Assembly: GCA_964537925.1 (NCBI GenBank)
Contig: CAZICV010000003.1
Span: 248,001 to 312,000, forward strand
Origin: SLDF01 sp964537925
GTDB taxonomy: Bacteria; Bacteroidota; Bacteroidia; Chitinophagales; Saprospiraceae
DNA length: 64,000 nucleotides
Direction of reading: 5' to 3'
Shown: positions 24,326 to 34,918 of the stretch, piece by piece
How positions within the stretch are numbered: the stretch's first letter is position 1
Layout: every line of letters begins with the position of its first letter
The notes under the pieces: generated by a model
What the model was told of the DNA's origin: nothing
Databases searched by the model: none
The model's input: the letters and a program-made list of their open reading frames with translations, nothing else
Made by a program: the position numbers and the translations under genes

Positions 24326-26164
24326 TCAATGCTCCTTCTCCCCTTCCGCAAGCGGCTCGATCTGGGAAATGAATTCACGTCCGTCCTTTCCATAGTCATA
24401 CGCCCAGCGCTGGACCGTCGGGATATTGCCCGGCCAGTTGCCGTGACCCGGCTCGACCGGCGTAGTCCACTCCAGGGTATTGGAACCCCAGGGGTTCTTC
24501 ACCGTGACCTTCTTGCCCTTGTACATGCTGTAGAAGAAGTTGATCACGAAAAGCAGCTGCAATGCGAATACTACTATAGCCGCTATGGTGATGAACTGGT
24601 TCATCGTACCGAAGTGGCGGAAAGTCTCGAATGTATCAAAGCTGTAATAACGTCTCGGTACTCCCGCTATACCCAGGTAGTGCATCGGCCAGAATATCGC
24701 GTAAGCGCCTACGAGTGTACCCCAGAAATGGATCTTGCCCAGTGTCTCGTTCATGAAACGACCGAACATCTTGGGGAACCAGTGGTATATCCCTGCGAAC
24801 ATACCAAAGAAGGCAGCGATACCCATCACGATGTGGAAGTGAGCCACTACGAAATAAGTGTCGTGCATCTGTATGTCGATCGTAGAGTTGCCGAGGAAGA
24901 TACCCGTAAGACCGCCGGAAATAAACATCGACACGAAACCGATGGCAAATAGCATGGGCGAGTTGAACCGGATATTACCTCCATATAAAGTGGCGATCCA
25001 GTTGAACACCTTGACCGCCGACGGAACGGCAATGATCAGGGTAAAGAGTACGAAGAAATTGGATATGAAGGGGTTGACTCCCGACATGAACATGTGGTGC
25101 GCCCACACGATGAACGAGAGAAATGCAATCGCAAGGATAGAGAATACCATCGCCTTGTAACCGAAGATCGGTTTTCGGGCGTGTACCGACAGTACTTCCG
25201 ACACGAGGCCCATCGCCGGGAGTATGATGATATATACCTCCGGGTGCCCGAGGAACCAGAACAAGTGCTGGTAGAGGATCGGGCTACCGCCCACATGATC
25301 CAGCGCCTGGCCGCCTACAAAGATCTCACTCAGGTAGAAACTCGTACCCAGCGAACGGTCCAGGATCAACAACAGGAAGCCTGAGACCAGTACCGGGAAA
25401 GAAAGCAGACCGATGATTGCTGTGATGAGCAGCGCCCAGATCGTCAGCGGCAGACGCCACATGGTCATACCCTTCGTACGGAGGTTGAGTACAGTGGTGA
25501 TATAGTTGATACCGCCCAGCAGTACGGACACTACAAAGAATACAAGGCTCAGCAACCACAGTGTCATACCTGCGCCGGAACCCGTAGAAGCCTGTGGCAA
25601 CGCGCTCAGCGGCGGGTAAGCCGTCCAGCCGCCGGAGAACGGACCTGTGCTGACAAACAGGGAAGCAAACATCACCACACTGGCCAGGAAAAAGAACCAG
25701 TAAGACAACATATTGAGCATCGGTGATGCCATATCGCGCGCGCCTATCTGCAAAGGAATCAGCAGGTTGGCGAATGTACCGCTAAGACCGGCTGTCAGTA
25801 CGAAGAATACCAGTATGGTACCGTGCATCGTCACCAGCGCATAATAGAACTCCGGTGAGAGCGCTCCTACACCCTGCTCATTGATCGTGATCCACTTGCC
25901 GAGCAAAAAACGCAGCCAGGAATAATCCTCCTCGGGAAAACCCAGCTGCAGACGAAAGATGATCGACATGCCGGCTCCGATGATCGCCCAGAAAATCCCC
26001 GTGACCAGGAACTGCTTGGCGATCATCTTATGATCCATGCTGAAGATATAGGTGGTGATAAAGTTGGATTGGTACTTATCACCGTGATGATGCTCATGGA
26101 AATGATCGTTGTAACCCTGTTCCTCTATGAGTTTGTCCTCATTATAGGTGGTTATCGTCGCCAT
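24326..26164 (-). CDS. ctaD: cytochrome c oxidase subunit I (aa3 type)
   Basis: 612 residues. Heme a ligand in TMHGTILVFF, the binuclear centre GHPEVYIIILPAMG with the His-Tyr pair, AHHMFMSG for CuB, and VVAHFHIVMG for heme a3 and a. The GHPEVY form with the E ahead of the cross-linked Tyr is the A-type pattern. A long His-rich N-terminus (DHFHEHHHGDKYQSN) precedes the first helix. Reduces O2 to water and pumps protons. Confidence 0.98.
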   Translation of the reverse strand: MATITTYNEDKLIEEQGYNDHFHEHHHGDKYQSNFITTYIFSMDHKMIAKQFLVTGIFWAIIGAGMSIIFRLQLGFPEEDYSWLRFLLGKWITINEQGVGALSPEFYYALVTMHGTILVFFVLTAGLSGTFANLLIPLQIGARDMASPMLNMLSYWFFFLASVVMFASLFVSTGPFSGGWTAYPPLSALPQASTGSGAGMTLWLLSLVFFVVSVLLGGINYITTVLNLRTKGMTMWRLPLTIWALLITAIIGLLSFPVLVSGFLLLILDRSLGTSFYLSEIFVGGQALDHVGGSPILYQHLFWFLGHPEVYIIILPAMGLVSEVLSVHARKPIFGYKAMVFSILAIAFLSFIVWAHHMFMSGVNPFISNFFVLFTLIIAVPSAVKVFNWIATLYGGNIRFNSPMLFAIGFVSMFISGGLTGIFLGNSTIDIQMHDTYFVVAHFHIVMGIAAFFGMFAGIYHWFPKMFGRFMNETLGKIHFWGTLVGAYAIFWPMHYLGIAGVPRRYYSFDTFETFRHFGTMNQFITIAAIVVFALQLLFVINFFYSMYKGKKVTVKNPWGSNTLEWTTPVEPGHGNWPGNIPTVQRWAYDYGKDGREFISQIEPLAEGEKEH

Positions 26165-26226
26165 ATTGGTTGCTCTTTTTATTGGTATTGGATCTTCTTC
26201 TATTCTTAATTCGAACGTATTCCGTA

Positions 26227-27405
26227 TCAGTTGCCTTGTGTGGCTCCCGTACTATCCGTCTCCTGTACCGGCGTCTCTTCACCGGTAGCCGGAGCCGCCT
26301 CTTCTTTTTGCTCTTCCAGCTTCACCGGCAGCGCCTTGCCCTTATACGGATCTTCTTCCGTATCACGGATCGAACCCAGGTAGAAGGAGGTCTGTTTCTT
26401 CAGCCACTCCTGGTACTCTTCCTCTGATACGATCTTAACAAGACGGCGCATACTATAGTGCCCCTTGCCGCAAAGCTCTGCACAAGCGAGCTCGTACTCG
26501 AATGTCTCCCAGAGTTTCGGACCGTTCGGATCGGATGGATCAGATGGCACGTTGTACTCCGGATATTTCTTCAGCTGAAGCCTGTAGTCCTCGCTGGTCG
26601 TCGTCGGTGTAAAGACAAAATATGTCGGCATGCCCGGTACCGCATCCATTTTCACGCGGAAATGCGGCAGGTAGAAGTTGTGCAGTACGTCCTTGGATAC
26701 GATCCTTACACGGACCTTCTTGCCTATGGGCAGCACGATCTCATCGGGTTTGAAGTCATCGAGGTTCTTCACGTCGGTCCAGTCCTGACCGAGCCCGTTG
26801 ACCGGGGAGATCAGCCTGAAATCCCTTGCGCCAAGGTGTCCGTCCGCACCCGGATAACGAATATCCCATGCAAACTGGTAACCTGTGGCTTCAATCTCGA
26901 TAAAGTCTTCACCCTCCTTGACATCGGCCATGATATCGTTCCATGCGTCCAGACCTCCGATCACCAGGACCGTCATGACTACAGCCGGTACGATGGTCCA
27001 TATGATCTCGAGCTTGTTGTCATGCGGCATATAGAGCGCCTTGCGACCTTGCTTCTGGCGATACTTGTATGAAAACCAAAACAAAGCCAGCTGTGTGACG
27101 AAAAACACGATGCCCGTAAAAAAGAGCGTGAGATCGAAGTTCCAGTCAATACGGCCGCCGTGCTCAGAAGCCGACTCGTGCGGACCGTAGCCCAGCATAT
27201 AGTTCTTATAATACCATGCTGACCATACTGTGAAGATGAGGAAGACGACTGAAAAGATCATCAGCGCTACACCGGTACGGTTATTGCCTTCGGCCTCCAT
27301 TTCCGCTTCTCCGCGGATCTTCTTGGCAAGTTCACTGATCCTACCGATCTGTACGGAAACTATCGCCAGCAGAATGACACACAACAATATGATTAAGCCT
27401 GTCAT
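26227..27405 (-). CDS. ctaC: cytochrome c oxidase subunit II with CuA
   Basis: 392 residues, longer than usual because of two extra N-terminal helices (MTGLIILLCVILLAIVSVQI and VALMIFSVVFLIFTVWSAWYY). Conserved KLEIIWTIVPAVVM helix. CuA ligands: His in VLHNFYLPHF, and C-x-E-x-C with H and M in CAELCGKGHYSM. No cytochrome c domain is fused, so the oxidase is aa3 rather than caa3. The tail is an acidic low-complexity region (EEQKEEAAPATGEE). Confidence 0.96.
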   Translation of the reverse strand: MTGLIILLCVILLAIVSVQIGRISELAKKIRGEAEMEAEGNNRTGVALMIFSVVFLIFTVWSAWYYKNYMLGYGPHESASEHGGRIDWNFDLTLFFTGIVFFVTQLALFWFSYKYRQKQGRKALYMPHDNKLEIIWTIVPAVVMTVLVIGGLDAWNDIMADVKEGEDFIEIEATGYQFAWDIRYPGADGHLGARDFRLISPVNGLGQDWTDVKNLDDFKPDEIVLPIGKKVRVRIVSKDVLHNFYLPHFRVKMDAVPGMPTYFVFTPTTTSEDYRLQLKKYPEYNVPSDPSDPNGPKLWETFEYELACAELCGKGHYSMRRLVKIVSEEEYQEWLKKQTSFYLGSIRDTEEDPYKGKALPVKLEEQKEEAAPATGEETPVQETDSTGATQGN

Positions 27406-27478
27406 CTTCGGAGTTTTACTTTGTTAAATTCTTTCGTGATTGATATTGTAGTTAATTGTCGTCGGTGCTCTGCAACCA

Positions 27479-28753
27479 TTATACGTGGTGGTGCAAGCTT
27501 TCCTGCAGGTACGGATCGTTCTTCGGAACGAGCGATGCTTTCTCCAGCCTGCTGAACACGAAGTAGAGAAACAGGCCGGCAAAGCCGATCAGTGTACCTA
27601 TCTCCAGCAAGCCCGGGATCGTAAAGCCGCTCACGAAGCTGGATACATGCTCATGACCATGCGCGTCGCCTGCCGCCGCACCGTGAGTGCCATGTCCGGC
27701 TGCCTCCATCGCTGTCTGAAGCACGCCCGGCTTGATCATCTGGAAGAAGTCGATCCAGTGACCTACCAGTACCAGCGTAGCGGTGAATACCAGGGTGCCC
27801 ACCTTGCGCTTGGTATCGTTGCGAATCAGGATCAGAAACGGCAGAAGGAAATTGATCACTATGTTGCCGTAGAACAATGCAGGGTACTCGCGTATACGGG
27901 TCTGGAAGTATACTGTCTCCTCTCCAATGTTGCCGTACCAGATCAGCATATACTGTGAGAACCACAGGTAAGTCCAGAAAATACTGAATGCAAACATATA
28001 CTTGCCGAGGTCATGCAGGTGATTCGCAGTGACCTGCTGATAGTATCCAAGAGATTTCAGATAGATGAGCAACAGAATCGTGATCGCCACCATACTGACC
28101 ATCCAGCTGGCTGTCGTATACCACGCATAGAGCGTGCTGTACCAGTGTGCATCCACACTCATCACCCACAACCAGACGACCGCTGCGCTGGTAAATCCGC
28201 CTACGGGCAGGAATATTGCACCGAGTACTTTCATCCGCTTGTGGAAGAAAAAGTTCAGCGGGCCTCCTTCCGCATCTTCCCTGAGAGAGAGTGTGCGTAT
28301 CCTCCGGGCGAAGAACAGCCATACGGCCAGTATCACAAATGTGAACAGTGTGTATATGAACGGATTGAGAAAGCCGGATTTGCCGGCAAGAATTTCGTCG
28401 TGTTTTACCGCTTCGGCATCGCTCCAATGGTAGAGGTGATGCAGGTGCCCCCATAAACCGGCAATGATAATGGCCATCAGTACGATGCCCACGCCCAGGA
28501 ACAGTGCAAAGGACTCCCATACACGCTTGAATATGCTGTGCCAGCCTGAGAGCGCCAGGAATTTGGCCGACAGTACGAAAACGGCCAGGAAACCGATGCC
28601 TGTGAAGAAGACGCTGTTGTGGAGGAAGTTGCTCCAAAAGCGCGAATGATAGGCATCATCCGTTACATATGTGATCACCAGACAGACCAATCCAAGGAGC
28701 ATCGCTCCGATCAATACTTTCTTCTGGGTGCCGGTGAATGTAAATTGATTCAT
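27479..28753 (-). CDS. actF: alternative complex III membrane subunit ActF
   Basis: 424 residues, ten or so helices, NrfD-like in layout and similar to ActC in the same operon. Motifs FWTYLWFSQYMLIWYGNI and HWIDFFQMI are typical. A His/Gly-rich loop (AAGHGTHGAAAGDAHGHEH) lies near the C-terminus. With ActC it forms the membrane part of the quinol:cytochrome c oxidoreductase. Confidence 0.93.
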   Translation of the reverse strand: MNQFTFTGTQKKVLIGAMLLGLVCLVITYVTDDAYHSRFWSNFLHNSVFFTGIGFLAVFVLSAKFLALSGWHSIFKRVWESFALFLGVGIVLMAIIIAGLWGHLHHLYHWSDAEAVKHDEILAGKSGFLNPFIYTLFTFVILAVWLFFARRIRTLSLREDAEGGPLNFFFHKRMKVLGAIFLPVGGFTSAAVVWLWVMSVDAHWYSTLYAWYTTASWMVSMVAITILLLIYLKSLGYYQQVTANHLHDLGKYMFAFSIFWTYLWFSQYMLIWYGNIGEETVYFQTRIREYPALFYGNIVINFLLPFLILIRNDTKRKVGTLVFTATLVLVGHWIDFFQMIKPGVLQTAMEAAGHGTHGAAAGDAHGHEHVSSFVSGFTIPGLLEIGTLIGFAGLFLYFVFSRLEKASLVPKNDPYLQESLHHHV

Positions 28754-28785
28754 GACTGGAAATTTCTTCTTTAAAGGGTATCGGT

Positions 28786-29574
28786 TTATTTACCTTCTGT
28801 GGCCACTGCCGGAGCAGGTGCTTTCTGTGACGGTACGGCTGTAGTGTTGAGCGTATTCGCGCCTTCGCTGTATTCCTTTTTGACTTCCTTGGCCTGCAGA
28901 GCGCGCAGATAATGGATCACCTGCCAGCGCTCTTCATAAGAAAGCTTGTCGGCATAGCCGCCCATCACATTCTTACCGTACATGATAGCATGGTAAAGGC
29001 GTCCGTTGGAAGCCAGCGTAAACTCCTCGTTGACCAGGTTGGCCGGCTGCGCGGGGTATACGCCTCCGTCATCGCGTACCAGGTAGCCGGAGCCATCGCC
29101 CTTATCCCCGTGGCAGATACCGCAGTAGATGTCATAGAGCTGCTTGCCACGGGCCAGTCCGCCCTCGGTGATCGGGAACGGGTTCATAATGATCTCGCGA
29201 CCGGCGCGCGTGCGGTCCTCTTCCGTATCGGCATAATAGTAAGGCACATAACCATTGACGGGCCTTCCCTGGTTGTCGCTTACGAACTGCTGCATCTGCG
29301 CTTCATCACCGGGGTTCTGAAGCCCTGCATATCCACGCGGAATAGTCCCGTTCTGCGGCAACCTGGGCTGGGCATACTGGTGGTACTCCTCTTCGGTCCC
29401 CCACCTGTTGTAGCTATAATAGTTGCTCGTATTGGATTCATATGCGATCGAGTGGCCCATATCCATCATGTACTCGGAGCCGGGATAATTCCCGGAAGCT
29501 GGAGCACAGGCATTCCAGGCAAGAGAACTGCCCAGCATGATCACCCAAACATTGCTTTTGACTTGCATTTTCAT
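28786..29574 (-). CDS. actE: alternative complex III monoheme lipoprotein ActE
   Basis: 262 residues. Lipobox in LGSSLAWNAC gives a lipoprotein. One cytochrome c motif YCGICHGDKGDGSG at about 150, Met ligand likely in MYGKNVMGGY. It transfers electrons at the periplasmic face of ACIII toward the oxidase. Lies between actF and actD. Confidence 0.95.
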   Translation of the reverse strand: MKMQVKSNVWVIMLGSSLAWNACAPASGNYPGSEYMMDMGHSIAYESNTSNYYSYNRWGTEEEYHQYAQPRLPQNGTIPRGYAGLQNPGDEAQMQQFVSDNQGRPVNGYVPYYYADTEEDRTRAGREIIMNPFPITEGGLARGKQLYDIYCGICHGDKGDGSGYLVRDDGGVYPAQPANLVNEEFTLASNGRLYHAIMYGKNVMGGYADKLSYEERWQVIHYLRALQAKEVKKEYSEGANTLNTTAVPSQKAPAPAVATEGK

Positions 29575-29628
29575 CCGTATAGATTTCCTTTTAATCGGCT
29601 GTGCCGGTCTCCCGGCAGAAAGCCTGAT

Positions 29629-30165
29629 TTAGATGGTTTTTGTATTTATTTCCGCTGCACCCGTACTGGAGAAGAATGCCTTCAACTTGCCGATCTCGTC
29701 TCCGCCCAGTTCATTGGTCTGAAATGCGATGCAAAACTTGTCGTCCGTGATCCGGTCATCGAGGACAGGATTCTTCACGCCGGGGCCCAGGCCGCATACT
29801 GTATAGAACGTGACGACCATACCGATACAGGCGAAAAGGATCGTCAACTCGAATGTGATCGGGATAAAGGACGGTACGGACCAGTACGGCTTGCCACCGA
29901 ATATGATCGGCCAGTCGCGGGTGAATACCCATGTCATGAAGCCGAAAGCTACCGAGGTACCCGTGATGCCGTATACAAACCCGGCTATGTGCAGGCGCGA
30001 CTCCTCCAGCCCGAGCAGCGGATCAAGCCCGTGTACCGGGAACGGCGTATATACATCCATGATATCGAGATGGTCTTCATTGGCCTTCCTGATCGCACGC
30101 AGAAGATCCTCCTCATCATTGTAGAGGCCGTACAGTACTTCTTTATATTGTGATGTAGTGCTCAT
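29629..30165 (-). CDS. actD: alternative complex III subunit ActD (DUF3341)
   Basis: 178 residues, two central helices with FVYGITGTSVAFGFMTWVF and FIPITFELTILFACIGMVVTFYTV. The N-terminal domain ends in YTPFPVHGLDPLLGL, the DUF3341 signature. Starts 18 bp after the actC stop. Confidence 0.96.
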   Translation of the reverse strand: MSTTSQYKEVLYGLYNDEEDLLRAIRKANEDHLDIMDVYTPFPVHGLDPLLGLEESRLHIAGFVYGITGTSVAFGFMTWVFTRDWPIIFGGKPYWSVPSFIPITFELTILFACIGMVVTFYTVCGLGPGVKNPVLDDRITDDKFCIAFQTNELGGDEIGKLKAFFSSTGAAEINTKTI

Positions 30166-30183
30166 AACGCTGACAGATGATAA

Positions 30184-31617
30184 TTAGTGATGGTGGTTGT
30201 GTGAAGCGTCTGCTGATTCGGCAGAAGGCGCATTCCGGGCATACTCCCTGTGTCCTTCGAGGTATTGGTCGCCGCCTGCCTTGAGGATCGACTTGACCTC
30301 GGCGATGGCAACCACCGGCGCCAGCCTGGTGAACAGGAGGTAGAATGTGAAGAAGATACCGAAAGTACCCAAGTAGATACCTACCTCCACCCAGGTGGGT
30401 GTATAGTAACTCCAGCTTGAAGGCAGGTAATCGCGCGCCAACGTAGTGGCGATGATCACAAAACGCTCAAACCACATACCGATATTCACAAAGATGGACA
30501 TCAGGAATGTCCAGAAAATGCTTCTGCGGAACTTCTTGAACCAGAAGATCTGCGGAGAGATCACGTTGCAACCCATCATCGCAAAATAAGACCACCAGTA
30601 GATACCGAGCGCCCGGTTGTAGAAGGCAAACTGCTCATAAATATAACCTGAGTACCATGCGATGAAGAGCTCTGTGAGGTAAGCGACACCGACCATCGTA
30701 CCGGTCAGAAGGATCACCTTGTTCATGGACTCGATATGGCTTATCGTGATATAGTCTTCGAGTTTGAGGACCTTGCGCGTGATGACCATAAGGGTCTGCA
30801 CCATGGCGAAGCCTGAAAAGATCGCACCCGCAACGAAGTAAGGCGGGAAGATCGTGGTGTGCCAGCCCGGGATGACCGAAGTCGCAAAGTCAAAACTTAC
30901 GATCGTGTGTACAGAGAGTACCAGCGGAGTCGCAAGACCTGCCAGTACCAGCGAAAGCGCTTCCCAGCGTTGCCAGTGCTTCGCTGCGCCTGTCCATCCG
31001 AAGGAAAGGAAGTTGTAGAACTTCTTGCGGAATCCTTTGGCGCGGTCCCTCACCGTAGCGAAGTCAGGCACGAGACCTGTGTACCAGAAAAGCAGCGATA
31101 CCGTGAAATAGGTAGAGATCGCAAAAAGGTCCCAGAGCAGCGGCGAGTTGAAGTTCACCCACAGTGGTCCCCTGGTATTGGGCAGCGGGAAGAAGTAGAA
31201 TACGATCCAGATCCGACCCACGTGTATGGCGGGAAATAAGGCCGCACAGATCACCGCAAAAATGGTCATGGCTTCTGCAGCGCGGTTTACCCCTGTACGC
31301 CACTTCTGCCGGAAGAGCAGGAGGATCGCGGAGATCAGTGTACCTGCGTGACCGATACCGACCCACCAAACGAAGTTGGTGATATCCCATCCCCAGCCGA
31401 TCGTCCTGTTGAGGTTCCAGGTACCGATACCGAAATAGATCGTCCAGAGGATGGAGAAGATACCGAACGCCAGCAGGGCCGTAGCCACGCTGAACGCTAT
31501 GATCCAGTCACGGGACGGAGCACGCTCCGTGGGTGAGCAGATATCTTCGGTGATCTGGTGATAGGTCTTCCCTCCGGTAATCAGCGGGTCCCTTATGGGA
31601 GAAATGACTGCACTCAT
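30184..31617 (-). CDS. actC: alternative complex III NrfD-like subunit ActC
   Basis: 477 residues, ten helices. WGWDITNFVWWVGIGHAGTL is the quinol-site helix of NrfD/PsrC-type proteins, followed by family blocks ALFPAIHVGR, WVNFNSPLLWDLFAIS and GWHTTIFPPYFVAGAI. The C-terminus is His-rich (SHNHHH). It carries the quinol-oxidising site. Confidence 0.97.
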   Translation of the reverse strand: MSAVISPIRDPLITGGKTYHQITEDICSPTERAPSRDWIIAFSVATALLAFGIFSILWTIYFGIGTWNLNRTIGWGWDITNFVWWVGIGHAGTLISAILLLFRQKWRTGVNRAAEAMTIFAVICAALFPAIHVGRIWIVFYFFPLPNTRGPLWVNFNSPLLWDLFAISTYFTVSLLFWYTGLVPDFATVRDRAKGFRKKFYNFLSFGWTGAAKHWQRWEALSLVLAGLATPLVLSVHTIVSFDFATSVIPGWHTTIFPPYFVAGAIFSGFAMVQTLMVITRKVLKLEDYITISHIESMNKVILLTGTMVGVAYLTELFIAWYSGYIYEQFAFYNRALGIYWWSYFAMMGCNVISPQIFWFKKFRRSIFWTFLMSIFVNIGMWFERFVIIATTLARDYLPSSWSYYTPTWVEVGIYLGTFGIFFTFYLLFTRLAPVVAIAEVKSILKAGGDQYLEGHREYARNAPSAESADASHNHHH

Positions 31618-31650
31618 ATGACTTATACTTATTAGGTATGTATCTCTTGA

Positions 31651-34600
31651 TTAAGCTTCTATTGATTCGATTTCGCTGTTCCTGTTGGTGATCTTCATCT
31701 GGTAACCAACGGAAGAAGCGGTGTTGACCTCTTCGAGCACGAAGTAGTTGGTCGGCAGGGCCAGCATTTTGCTCACTTCGCTCTCCGGATCATTCATGTC
31801 TCCGAATACCAGTCCGCCCGTCGGGCAGGCTGTCTGGCAGGCAGGACGAATATCTCCGTCGCGCAGCTTGCGGCTTTCTGTCTTGGCGCGCAGCTTGCCC
31901 TCCTGGATACGCTGGATACACATGCTGCACTTCTCGATCACCCCTCTTGAACGCACGGTCACATCAGGGTTGAGTACCATCCTGGTGAGGTTGTCGCCAT
32001 AGTATGGCGTCTGCTCGGAGAACGGATCGTTTTCGTTGACCGGGAACAGGTCTGCCGTCGTGTAATCGAGCCAGTTGAAACGGCGCACTTTATAGGGACA
32101 GTTGTTCGCACAGTAGCGGGTACCGACACAGCGGTTGTAGGTCATCTGGTTGAGGCCCTCGGCGCTGTGTGTAGTCGCCGCCACCGGACATACGTTCTCG
32201 CATGGCGCATTGTCGCAGTGCTGGCACATCATCGGCTGATAGACCACGTTGGGGTTCTCTACATCGCCGTAATAGTAGCGGTCGATCCGCAGCCAGGTCA
32301 TCTCATGGTGACGATTGACTTCCTTCTTACCTACGATCGGTACATTGTTCTCGGATACACAGGCTACCTGGCAGGCGCCGCAACCGGTGCAGGCAGTAAG
32401 GTCAATCGCCATACCCCAGTGGTGCCCGAGCTTGAACAGATCGTCGTGACCGGGATAGAGTGTATATGAGTTGAGCTTCTGGTGATGCTCACGCTCATGC
32501 TGCAGATGATCTACCGCCTCCTCGAGATGGTCGAGGTTGGCATGGCGGAGGATAGAGCGCTTGGTAAGACCTCCCTGGAAGCCGCTACCCAGCGTCATCA
32601 CCGCTTTCTCATCCACATTGATGACCTCGTTGGTCGTCTCATCGACACCTTTCATACCCATGGTATGGTGGTGCTGGACTGAAGCAAAATGTTTGTCCTG
32701 GCCTACCCTGCCGCTGACCGCCACCTGGGTGGCATAGTACTGGACATTGCCCTCCGCATCGCGGGACATGTAGGGATATACGTTCTGGCCTACTCCTTTG
32801 CCGGCGTTGCCGGCTATCTCACGGCCATAACCGATCGCTATGGCTACAGTATCCTTCAACAAACCAAACTGGCGCACTACCGGCAGGCGCAGTGTCTGGC
32901 CGCCAAGCTCCACATCCACCAGGTCTCCATCATTCTTGAGACCGTTCAGGCTCTCAAACTTGTACTTGCCATCCCAGTGGATGGGTACACACACATAGTT
33001 GTCCCAGACCACACGCGTGATCGGGTCCGGCATCTCCTGCAACCAGGGGTTGTTGGCATACTGTCCCGCGCCCAGTCCTACTGATTCGTAGAAGGATACC
33101 TCCAGGTCGGCGGAAGACGGTTTTGAAACGGCCCCTGCGAGACCTGCCACATCGGCTGAGAACGACGCGACTGACTGCGCTCCGGACAACTCAGCAAACC
33201 CGTCGTGCAGGCTGCTGTCCCAGAATGCACGGAAAGTGCTGTATTTATTCTGCCTGGAGAAGATATTCTCCTTCCAGTAGTTCTGTACATATATATATGC
33301 CGGATCATCTTCTCCGGCTACCGGCAGCTTATCCGACCAGGTGAGCAGCGATACCATCGCTGCACGTGTCCTGAATAACGGAGCAATCGTCGGCTGTACC
33401 AGTGTGAAGACATCACGGCGGATCTGCGCATCGCCCCATGACTCCAGGAAATGGTGGCCAGGGCAGGCATAGTCGCAGAGCGACAGTGTCTCATTGGGCA
33501 TACCGGACAGGGAAACACGCAGTTTCACCTTGCCGAGCGCATCGCGGAACTGACCGCTATCCGGCAGATCATAAGCCGGGTTGGCGTCATCCAGGAAGAA
33601 CACGGCATCCACGGAACCGCTGCCCATCTCGCTGATGAGAGCGCGCATATCCGCATCTACCCCCTGGCGCTGCAGCGAGTAGTTGGACAGATCGATCGTC
33701 TTGCCGTAATTGCCCAGGAGGCTATTGATATGATTGACGAGGATCTGCTCGGCAGTATTGTTAGACCCGGATACGACCAGGGTAGCTTCGCCTGCACGGG
33801 CAGCATTTACCAGATCTTTGGCTGTAAGCTCAAGCGCTTTGGCCGCCTTGGGATTGCTGAACTGGCCTGAAACGGATACGGATGATCCGCCCATGGAAGC
33901 CGCCACTGCATTGTGCAGCACAGCGATCGCCAGGCCCTGCTCGGAAGGCTTGATGAGAATACGGTGATCCGCATTGGACCCGGTCAGCGACATCATAGTC
34001 TCCACTACTACTACGCGGGACATGGCAGCACCGCTCACCTTCATCACTTTGCGACCTGATGTAAACTGGTGGGAATACTCTACAGGAGATATCCAGGAAC
34101 CCAGGAAATCTGCGCCAAACGATACGATCACTTTGGCCGTCGTGAAATCATAGCCCGGGATGACCTTCTTGCCAAAGCTGCGCTCATTGGCCGCCAGCAT
34201 GGCAGATGAGGATACCGGATCGTAGGTTACGTGACGGGTATTGGGATACTGAGCCGTGAAATCCTGTATGGACTTCCTGACACTCGGGCTCACGATCGTA
34301 TTGGATACGATCCTGATATTGGATGAGGCGGCGAGTTTTCCTTTGATCTCTGCATCGATATCCTCCCAGCTCATCTCCGCGACGCTTGCCTGCTCCCCTA
34401 CTTTGCCCGGGTGGCGGAGGCGGGACACATCGTACAGATCCAGGACAGATGCCTGCGCACGGGCGCTGGTACCTCCCTTGGTGAGGGATGTCATCGCATT
34501 GCCTTCGATCTTGATCGGTCGCCCTTCCCTGGTCTTGACCAGTACAGGCAGAACATCGCCGGCCTTCACGAAGGTAGATGCGTAGTAAGTAGCCACGCCC

Positions 34601-34869
34601 GGTACGATAGCGTCCGGTTTGACCACATAAGGTATAGCCCTGCGGATCGGTGTCTCACATCCCGCAGCTATGGTAGCGGCGCCTACACTGAAACCTAAAT
34701 ACTTCAGAAAGTCGCGCCTGCTGGTGTTGCTCATGGCAGACGACCGCTCTTCCGAACTCAAGTCATTGAGTACCGGCAACTGGAAAAACTCCTGCGAAGA
34801 CTGTTCCCGCAGCGAGGGATCGTTCTCCAGATCTTCCGTGCTTATCCAAACCTTATTGTGATCTCTCAT
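31651..34869 (-). CDS. actB: alternative complex III iron-sulfur subunit ActB
   Basis: 1072 residues, the known fusion of a molybdopterin-oxidoreductase-like domain without cofactor (about 75-740) with an FeS domain (about 790-1010). A Tat signal is visible as SRRDFLKYLGFSVG, ending in a lipobox (AAGC). Cys clusters: CTGCGACQVACVSEN, CQHCDNAPCENVCP, CVGTRYCANNCP and CSMC with CQTACPTGG, giving three 4Fe-4S and probably one 3Fe-4S centre. Largest subunit of the complex. Confidence 0.97.
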   Translation of the reverse strand: MRDHNKVWISTEDLENDPSLREQSSQEFFQLPVLNDLSSEERSSAMSNTSRRDFLKYLGFSVGAATIAAGCETPIRRAIPYVVKPDAIVPGVATYYASTFVKAGDVLPVLVKTREGRPIKIEGNAMTSLTKGGTSARAQASVLDLYDVSRLRHPGKVGEQASVAEMSWEDIDAEIKGKLAASSNIRIVSNTIVSPSVRKSIQDFTAQYPNTRHVTYDPVSSSAMLAANERSFGKKVIPGYDFTTAKVIVSFGADFLGSWISPVEYSHQFTSGRKVMKVSGAAMSRVVVVETMMSLTGSNADHRILIKPSEQGLAIAVLHNAVAASMGGSSVSVSGQFSNPKAAKALELTAKDLVNAARAGEATLVVSGSNNTAEQILVNHINSLLGNYGKTIDLSNYSLQRQGVDADMRALISEMGSGSVDAVFFLDDANPAYDLPDSGQFRDALGKVKLRVSLSGMPNETLSLCDYACPGHHFLESWGDAQIRRDVFTLVQPTIAPLFRTRAAMVSLLTWSDKLPVAGEDDPAYIYVQNYWKENIFSRQNKYSTFRAFWDSSLHDGFAELSGAQSVASFSADVAGLAGAVSKPSSADLEVSFYESVGLGAGQYANNPWLQEMPDPITRVVWDNYVCVPIHWDGKYKFESLNGLKNDGDLVDVELGGQTLRLPVVRQFGLLKDTVAIAIGYGREIAGNAGKGVGQNVYPYMSRDAEGNVQYYATQVAVSGRVGQDKHFASVQHHHTMGMKGVDETTNEVINVDEKAVMTLGSGFQGGLTKRSILRHANLDHLEEAVDHLQHEREHHQKLNSYTLYPGHDDLFKLGHHWGMAIDLTACTGCGACQVACVSENNVPIVGKKEVNRHHEMTWLRIDRYYYGDVENPNVVYQPMMCQHCDNAPCENVCPVAATTHSAEGLNQMTYNRCVGTRYCANNCPYKVRRFNWLDYTTADLFPVNENDPFSEQTPYYGDNLTRMVLNPDVTVRSRGVIEKCSMCIQRIQEGKLRAKTESRKLRDGDIRPACQTACPTGGLVFGDMNDPESEVSKMLALPTNYFVLEEVNTASSVGYQMKITNRNSEIESIEA

Positions 34870-34918
34870 AAGATAATTGTATGCTTTATTACTAAAGTAG
34901 CTGATGAGGCAAAAGAAA

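Noticed and set aside
28912..30153. 413-codon rightward open frame
   Set aside because: Antisense to actE and actD, both with clear family motifs; no recognisable domain of its own.
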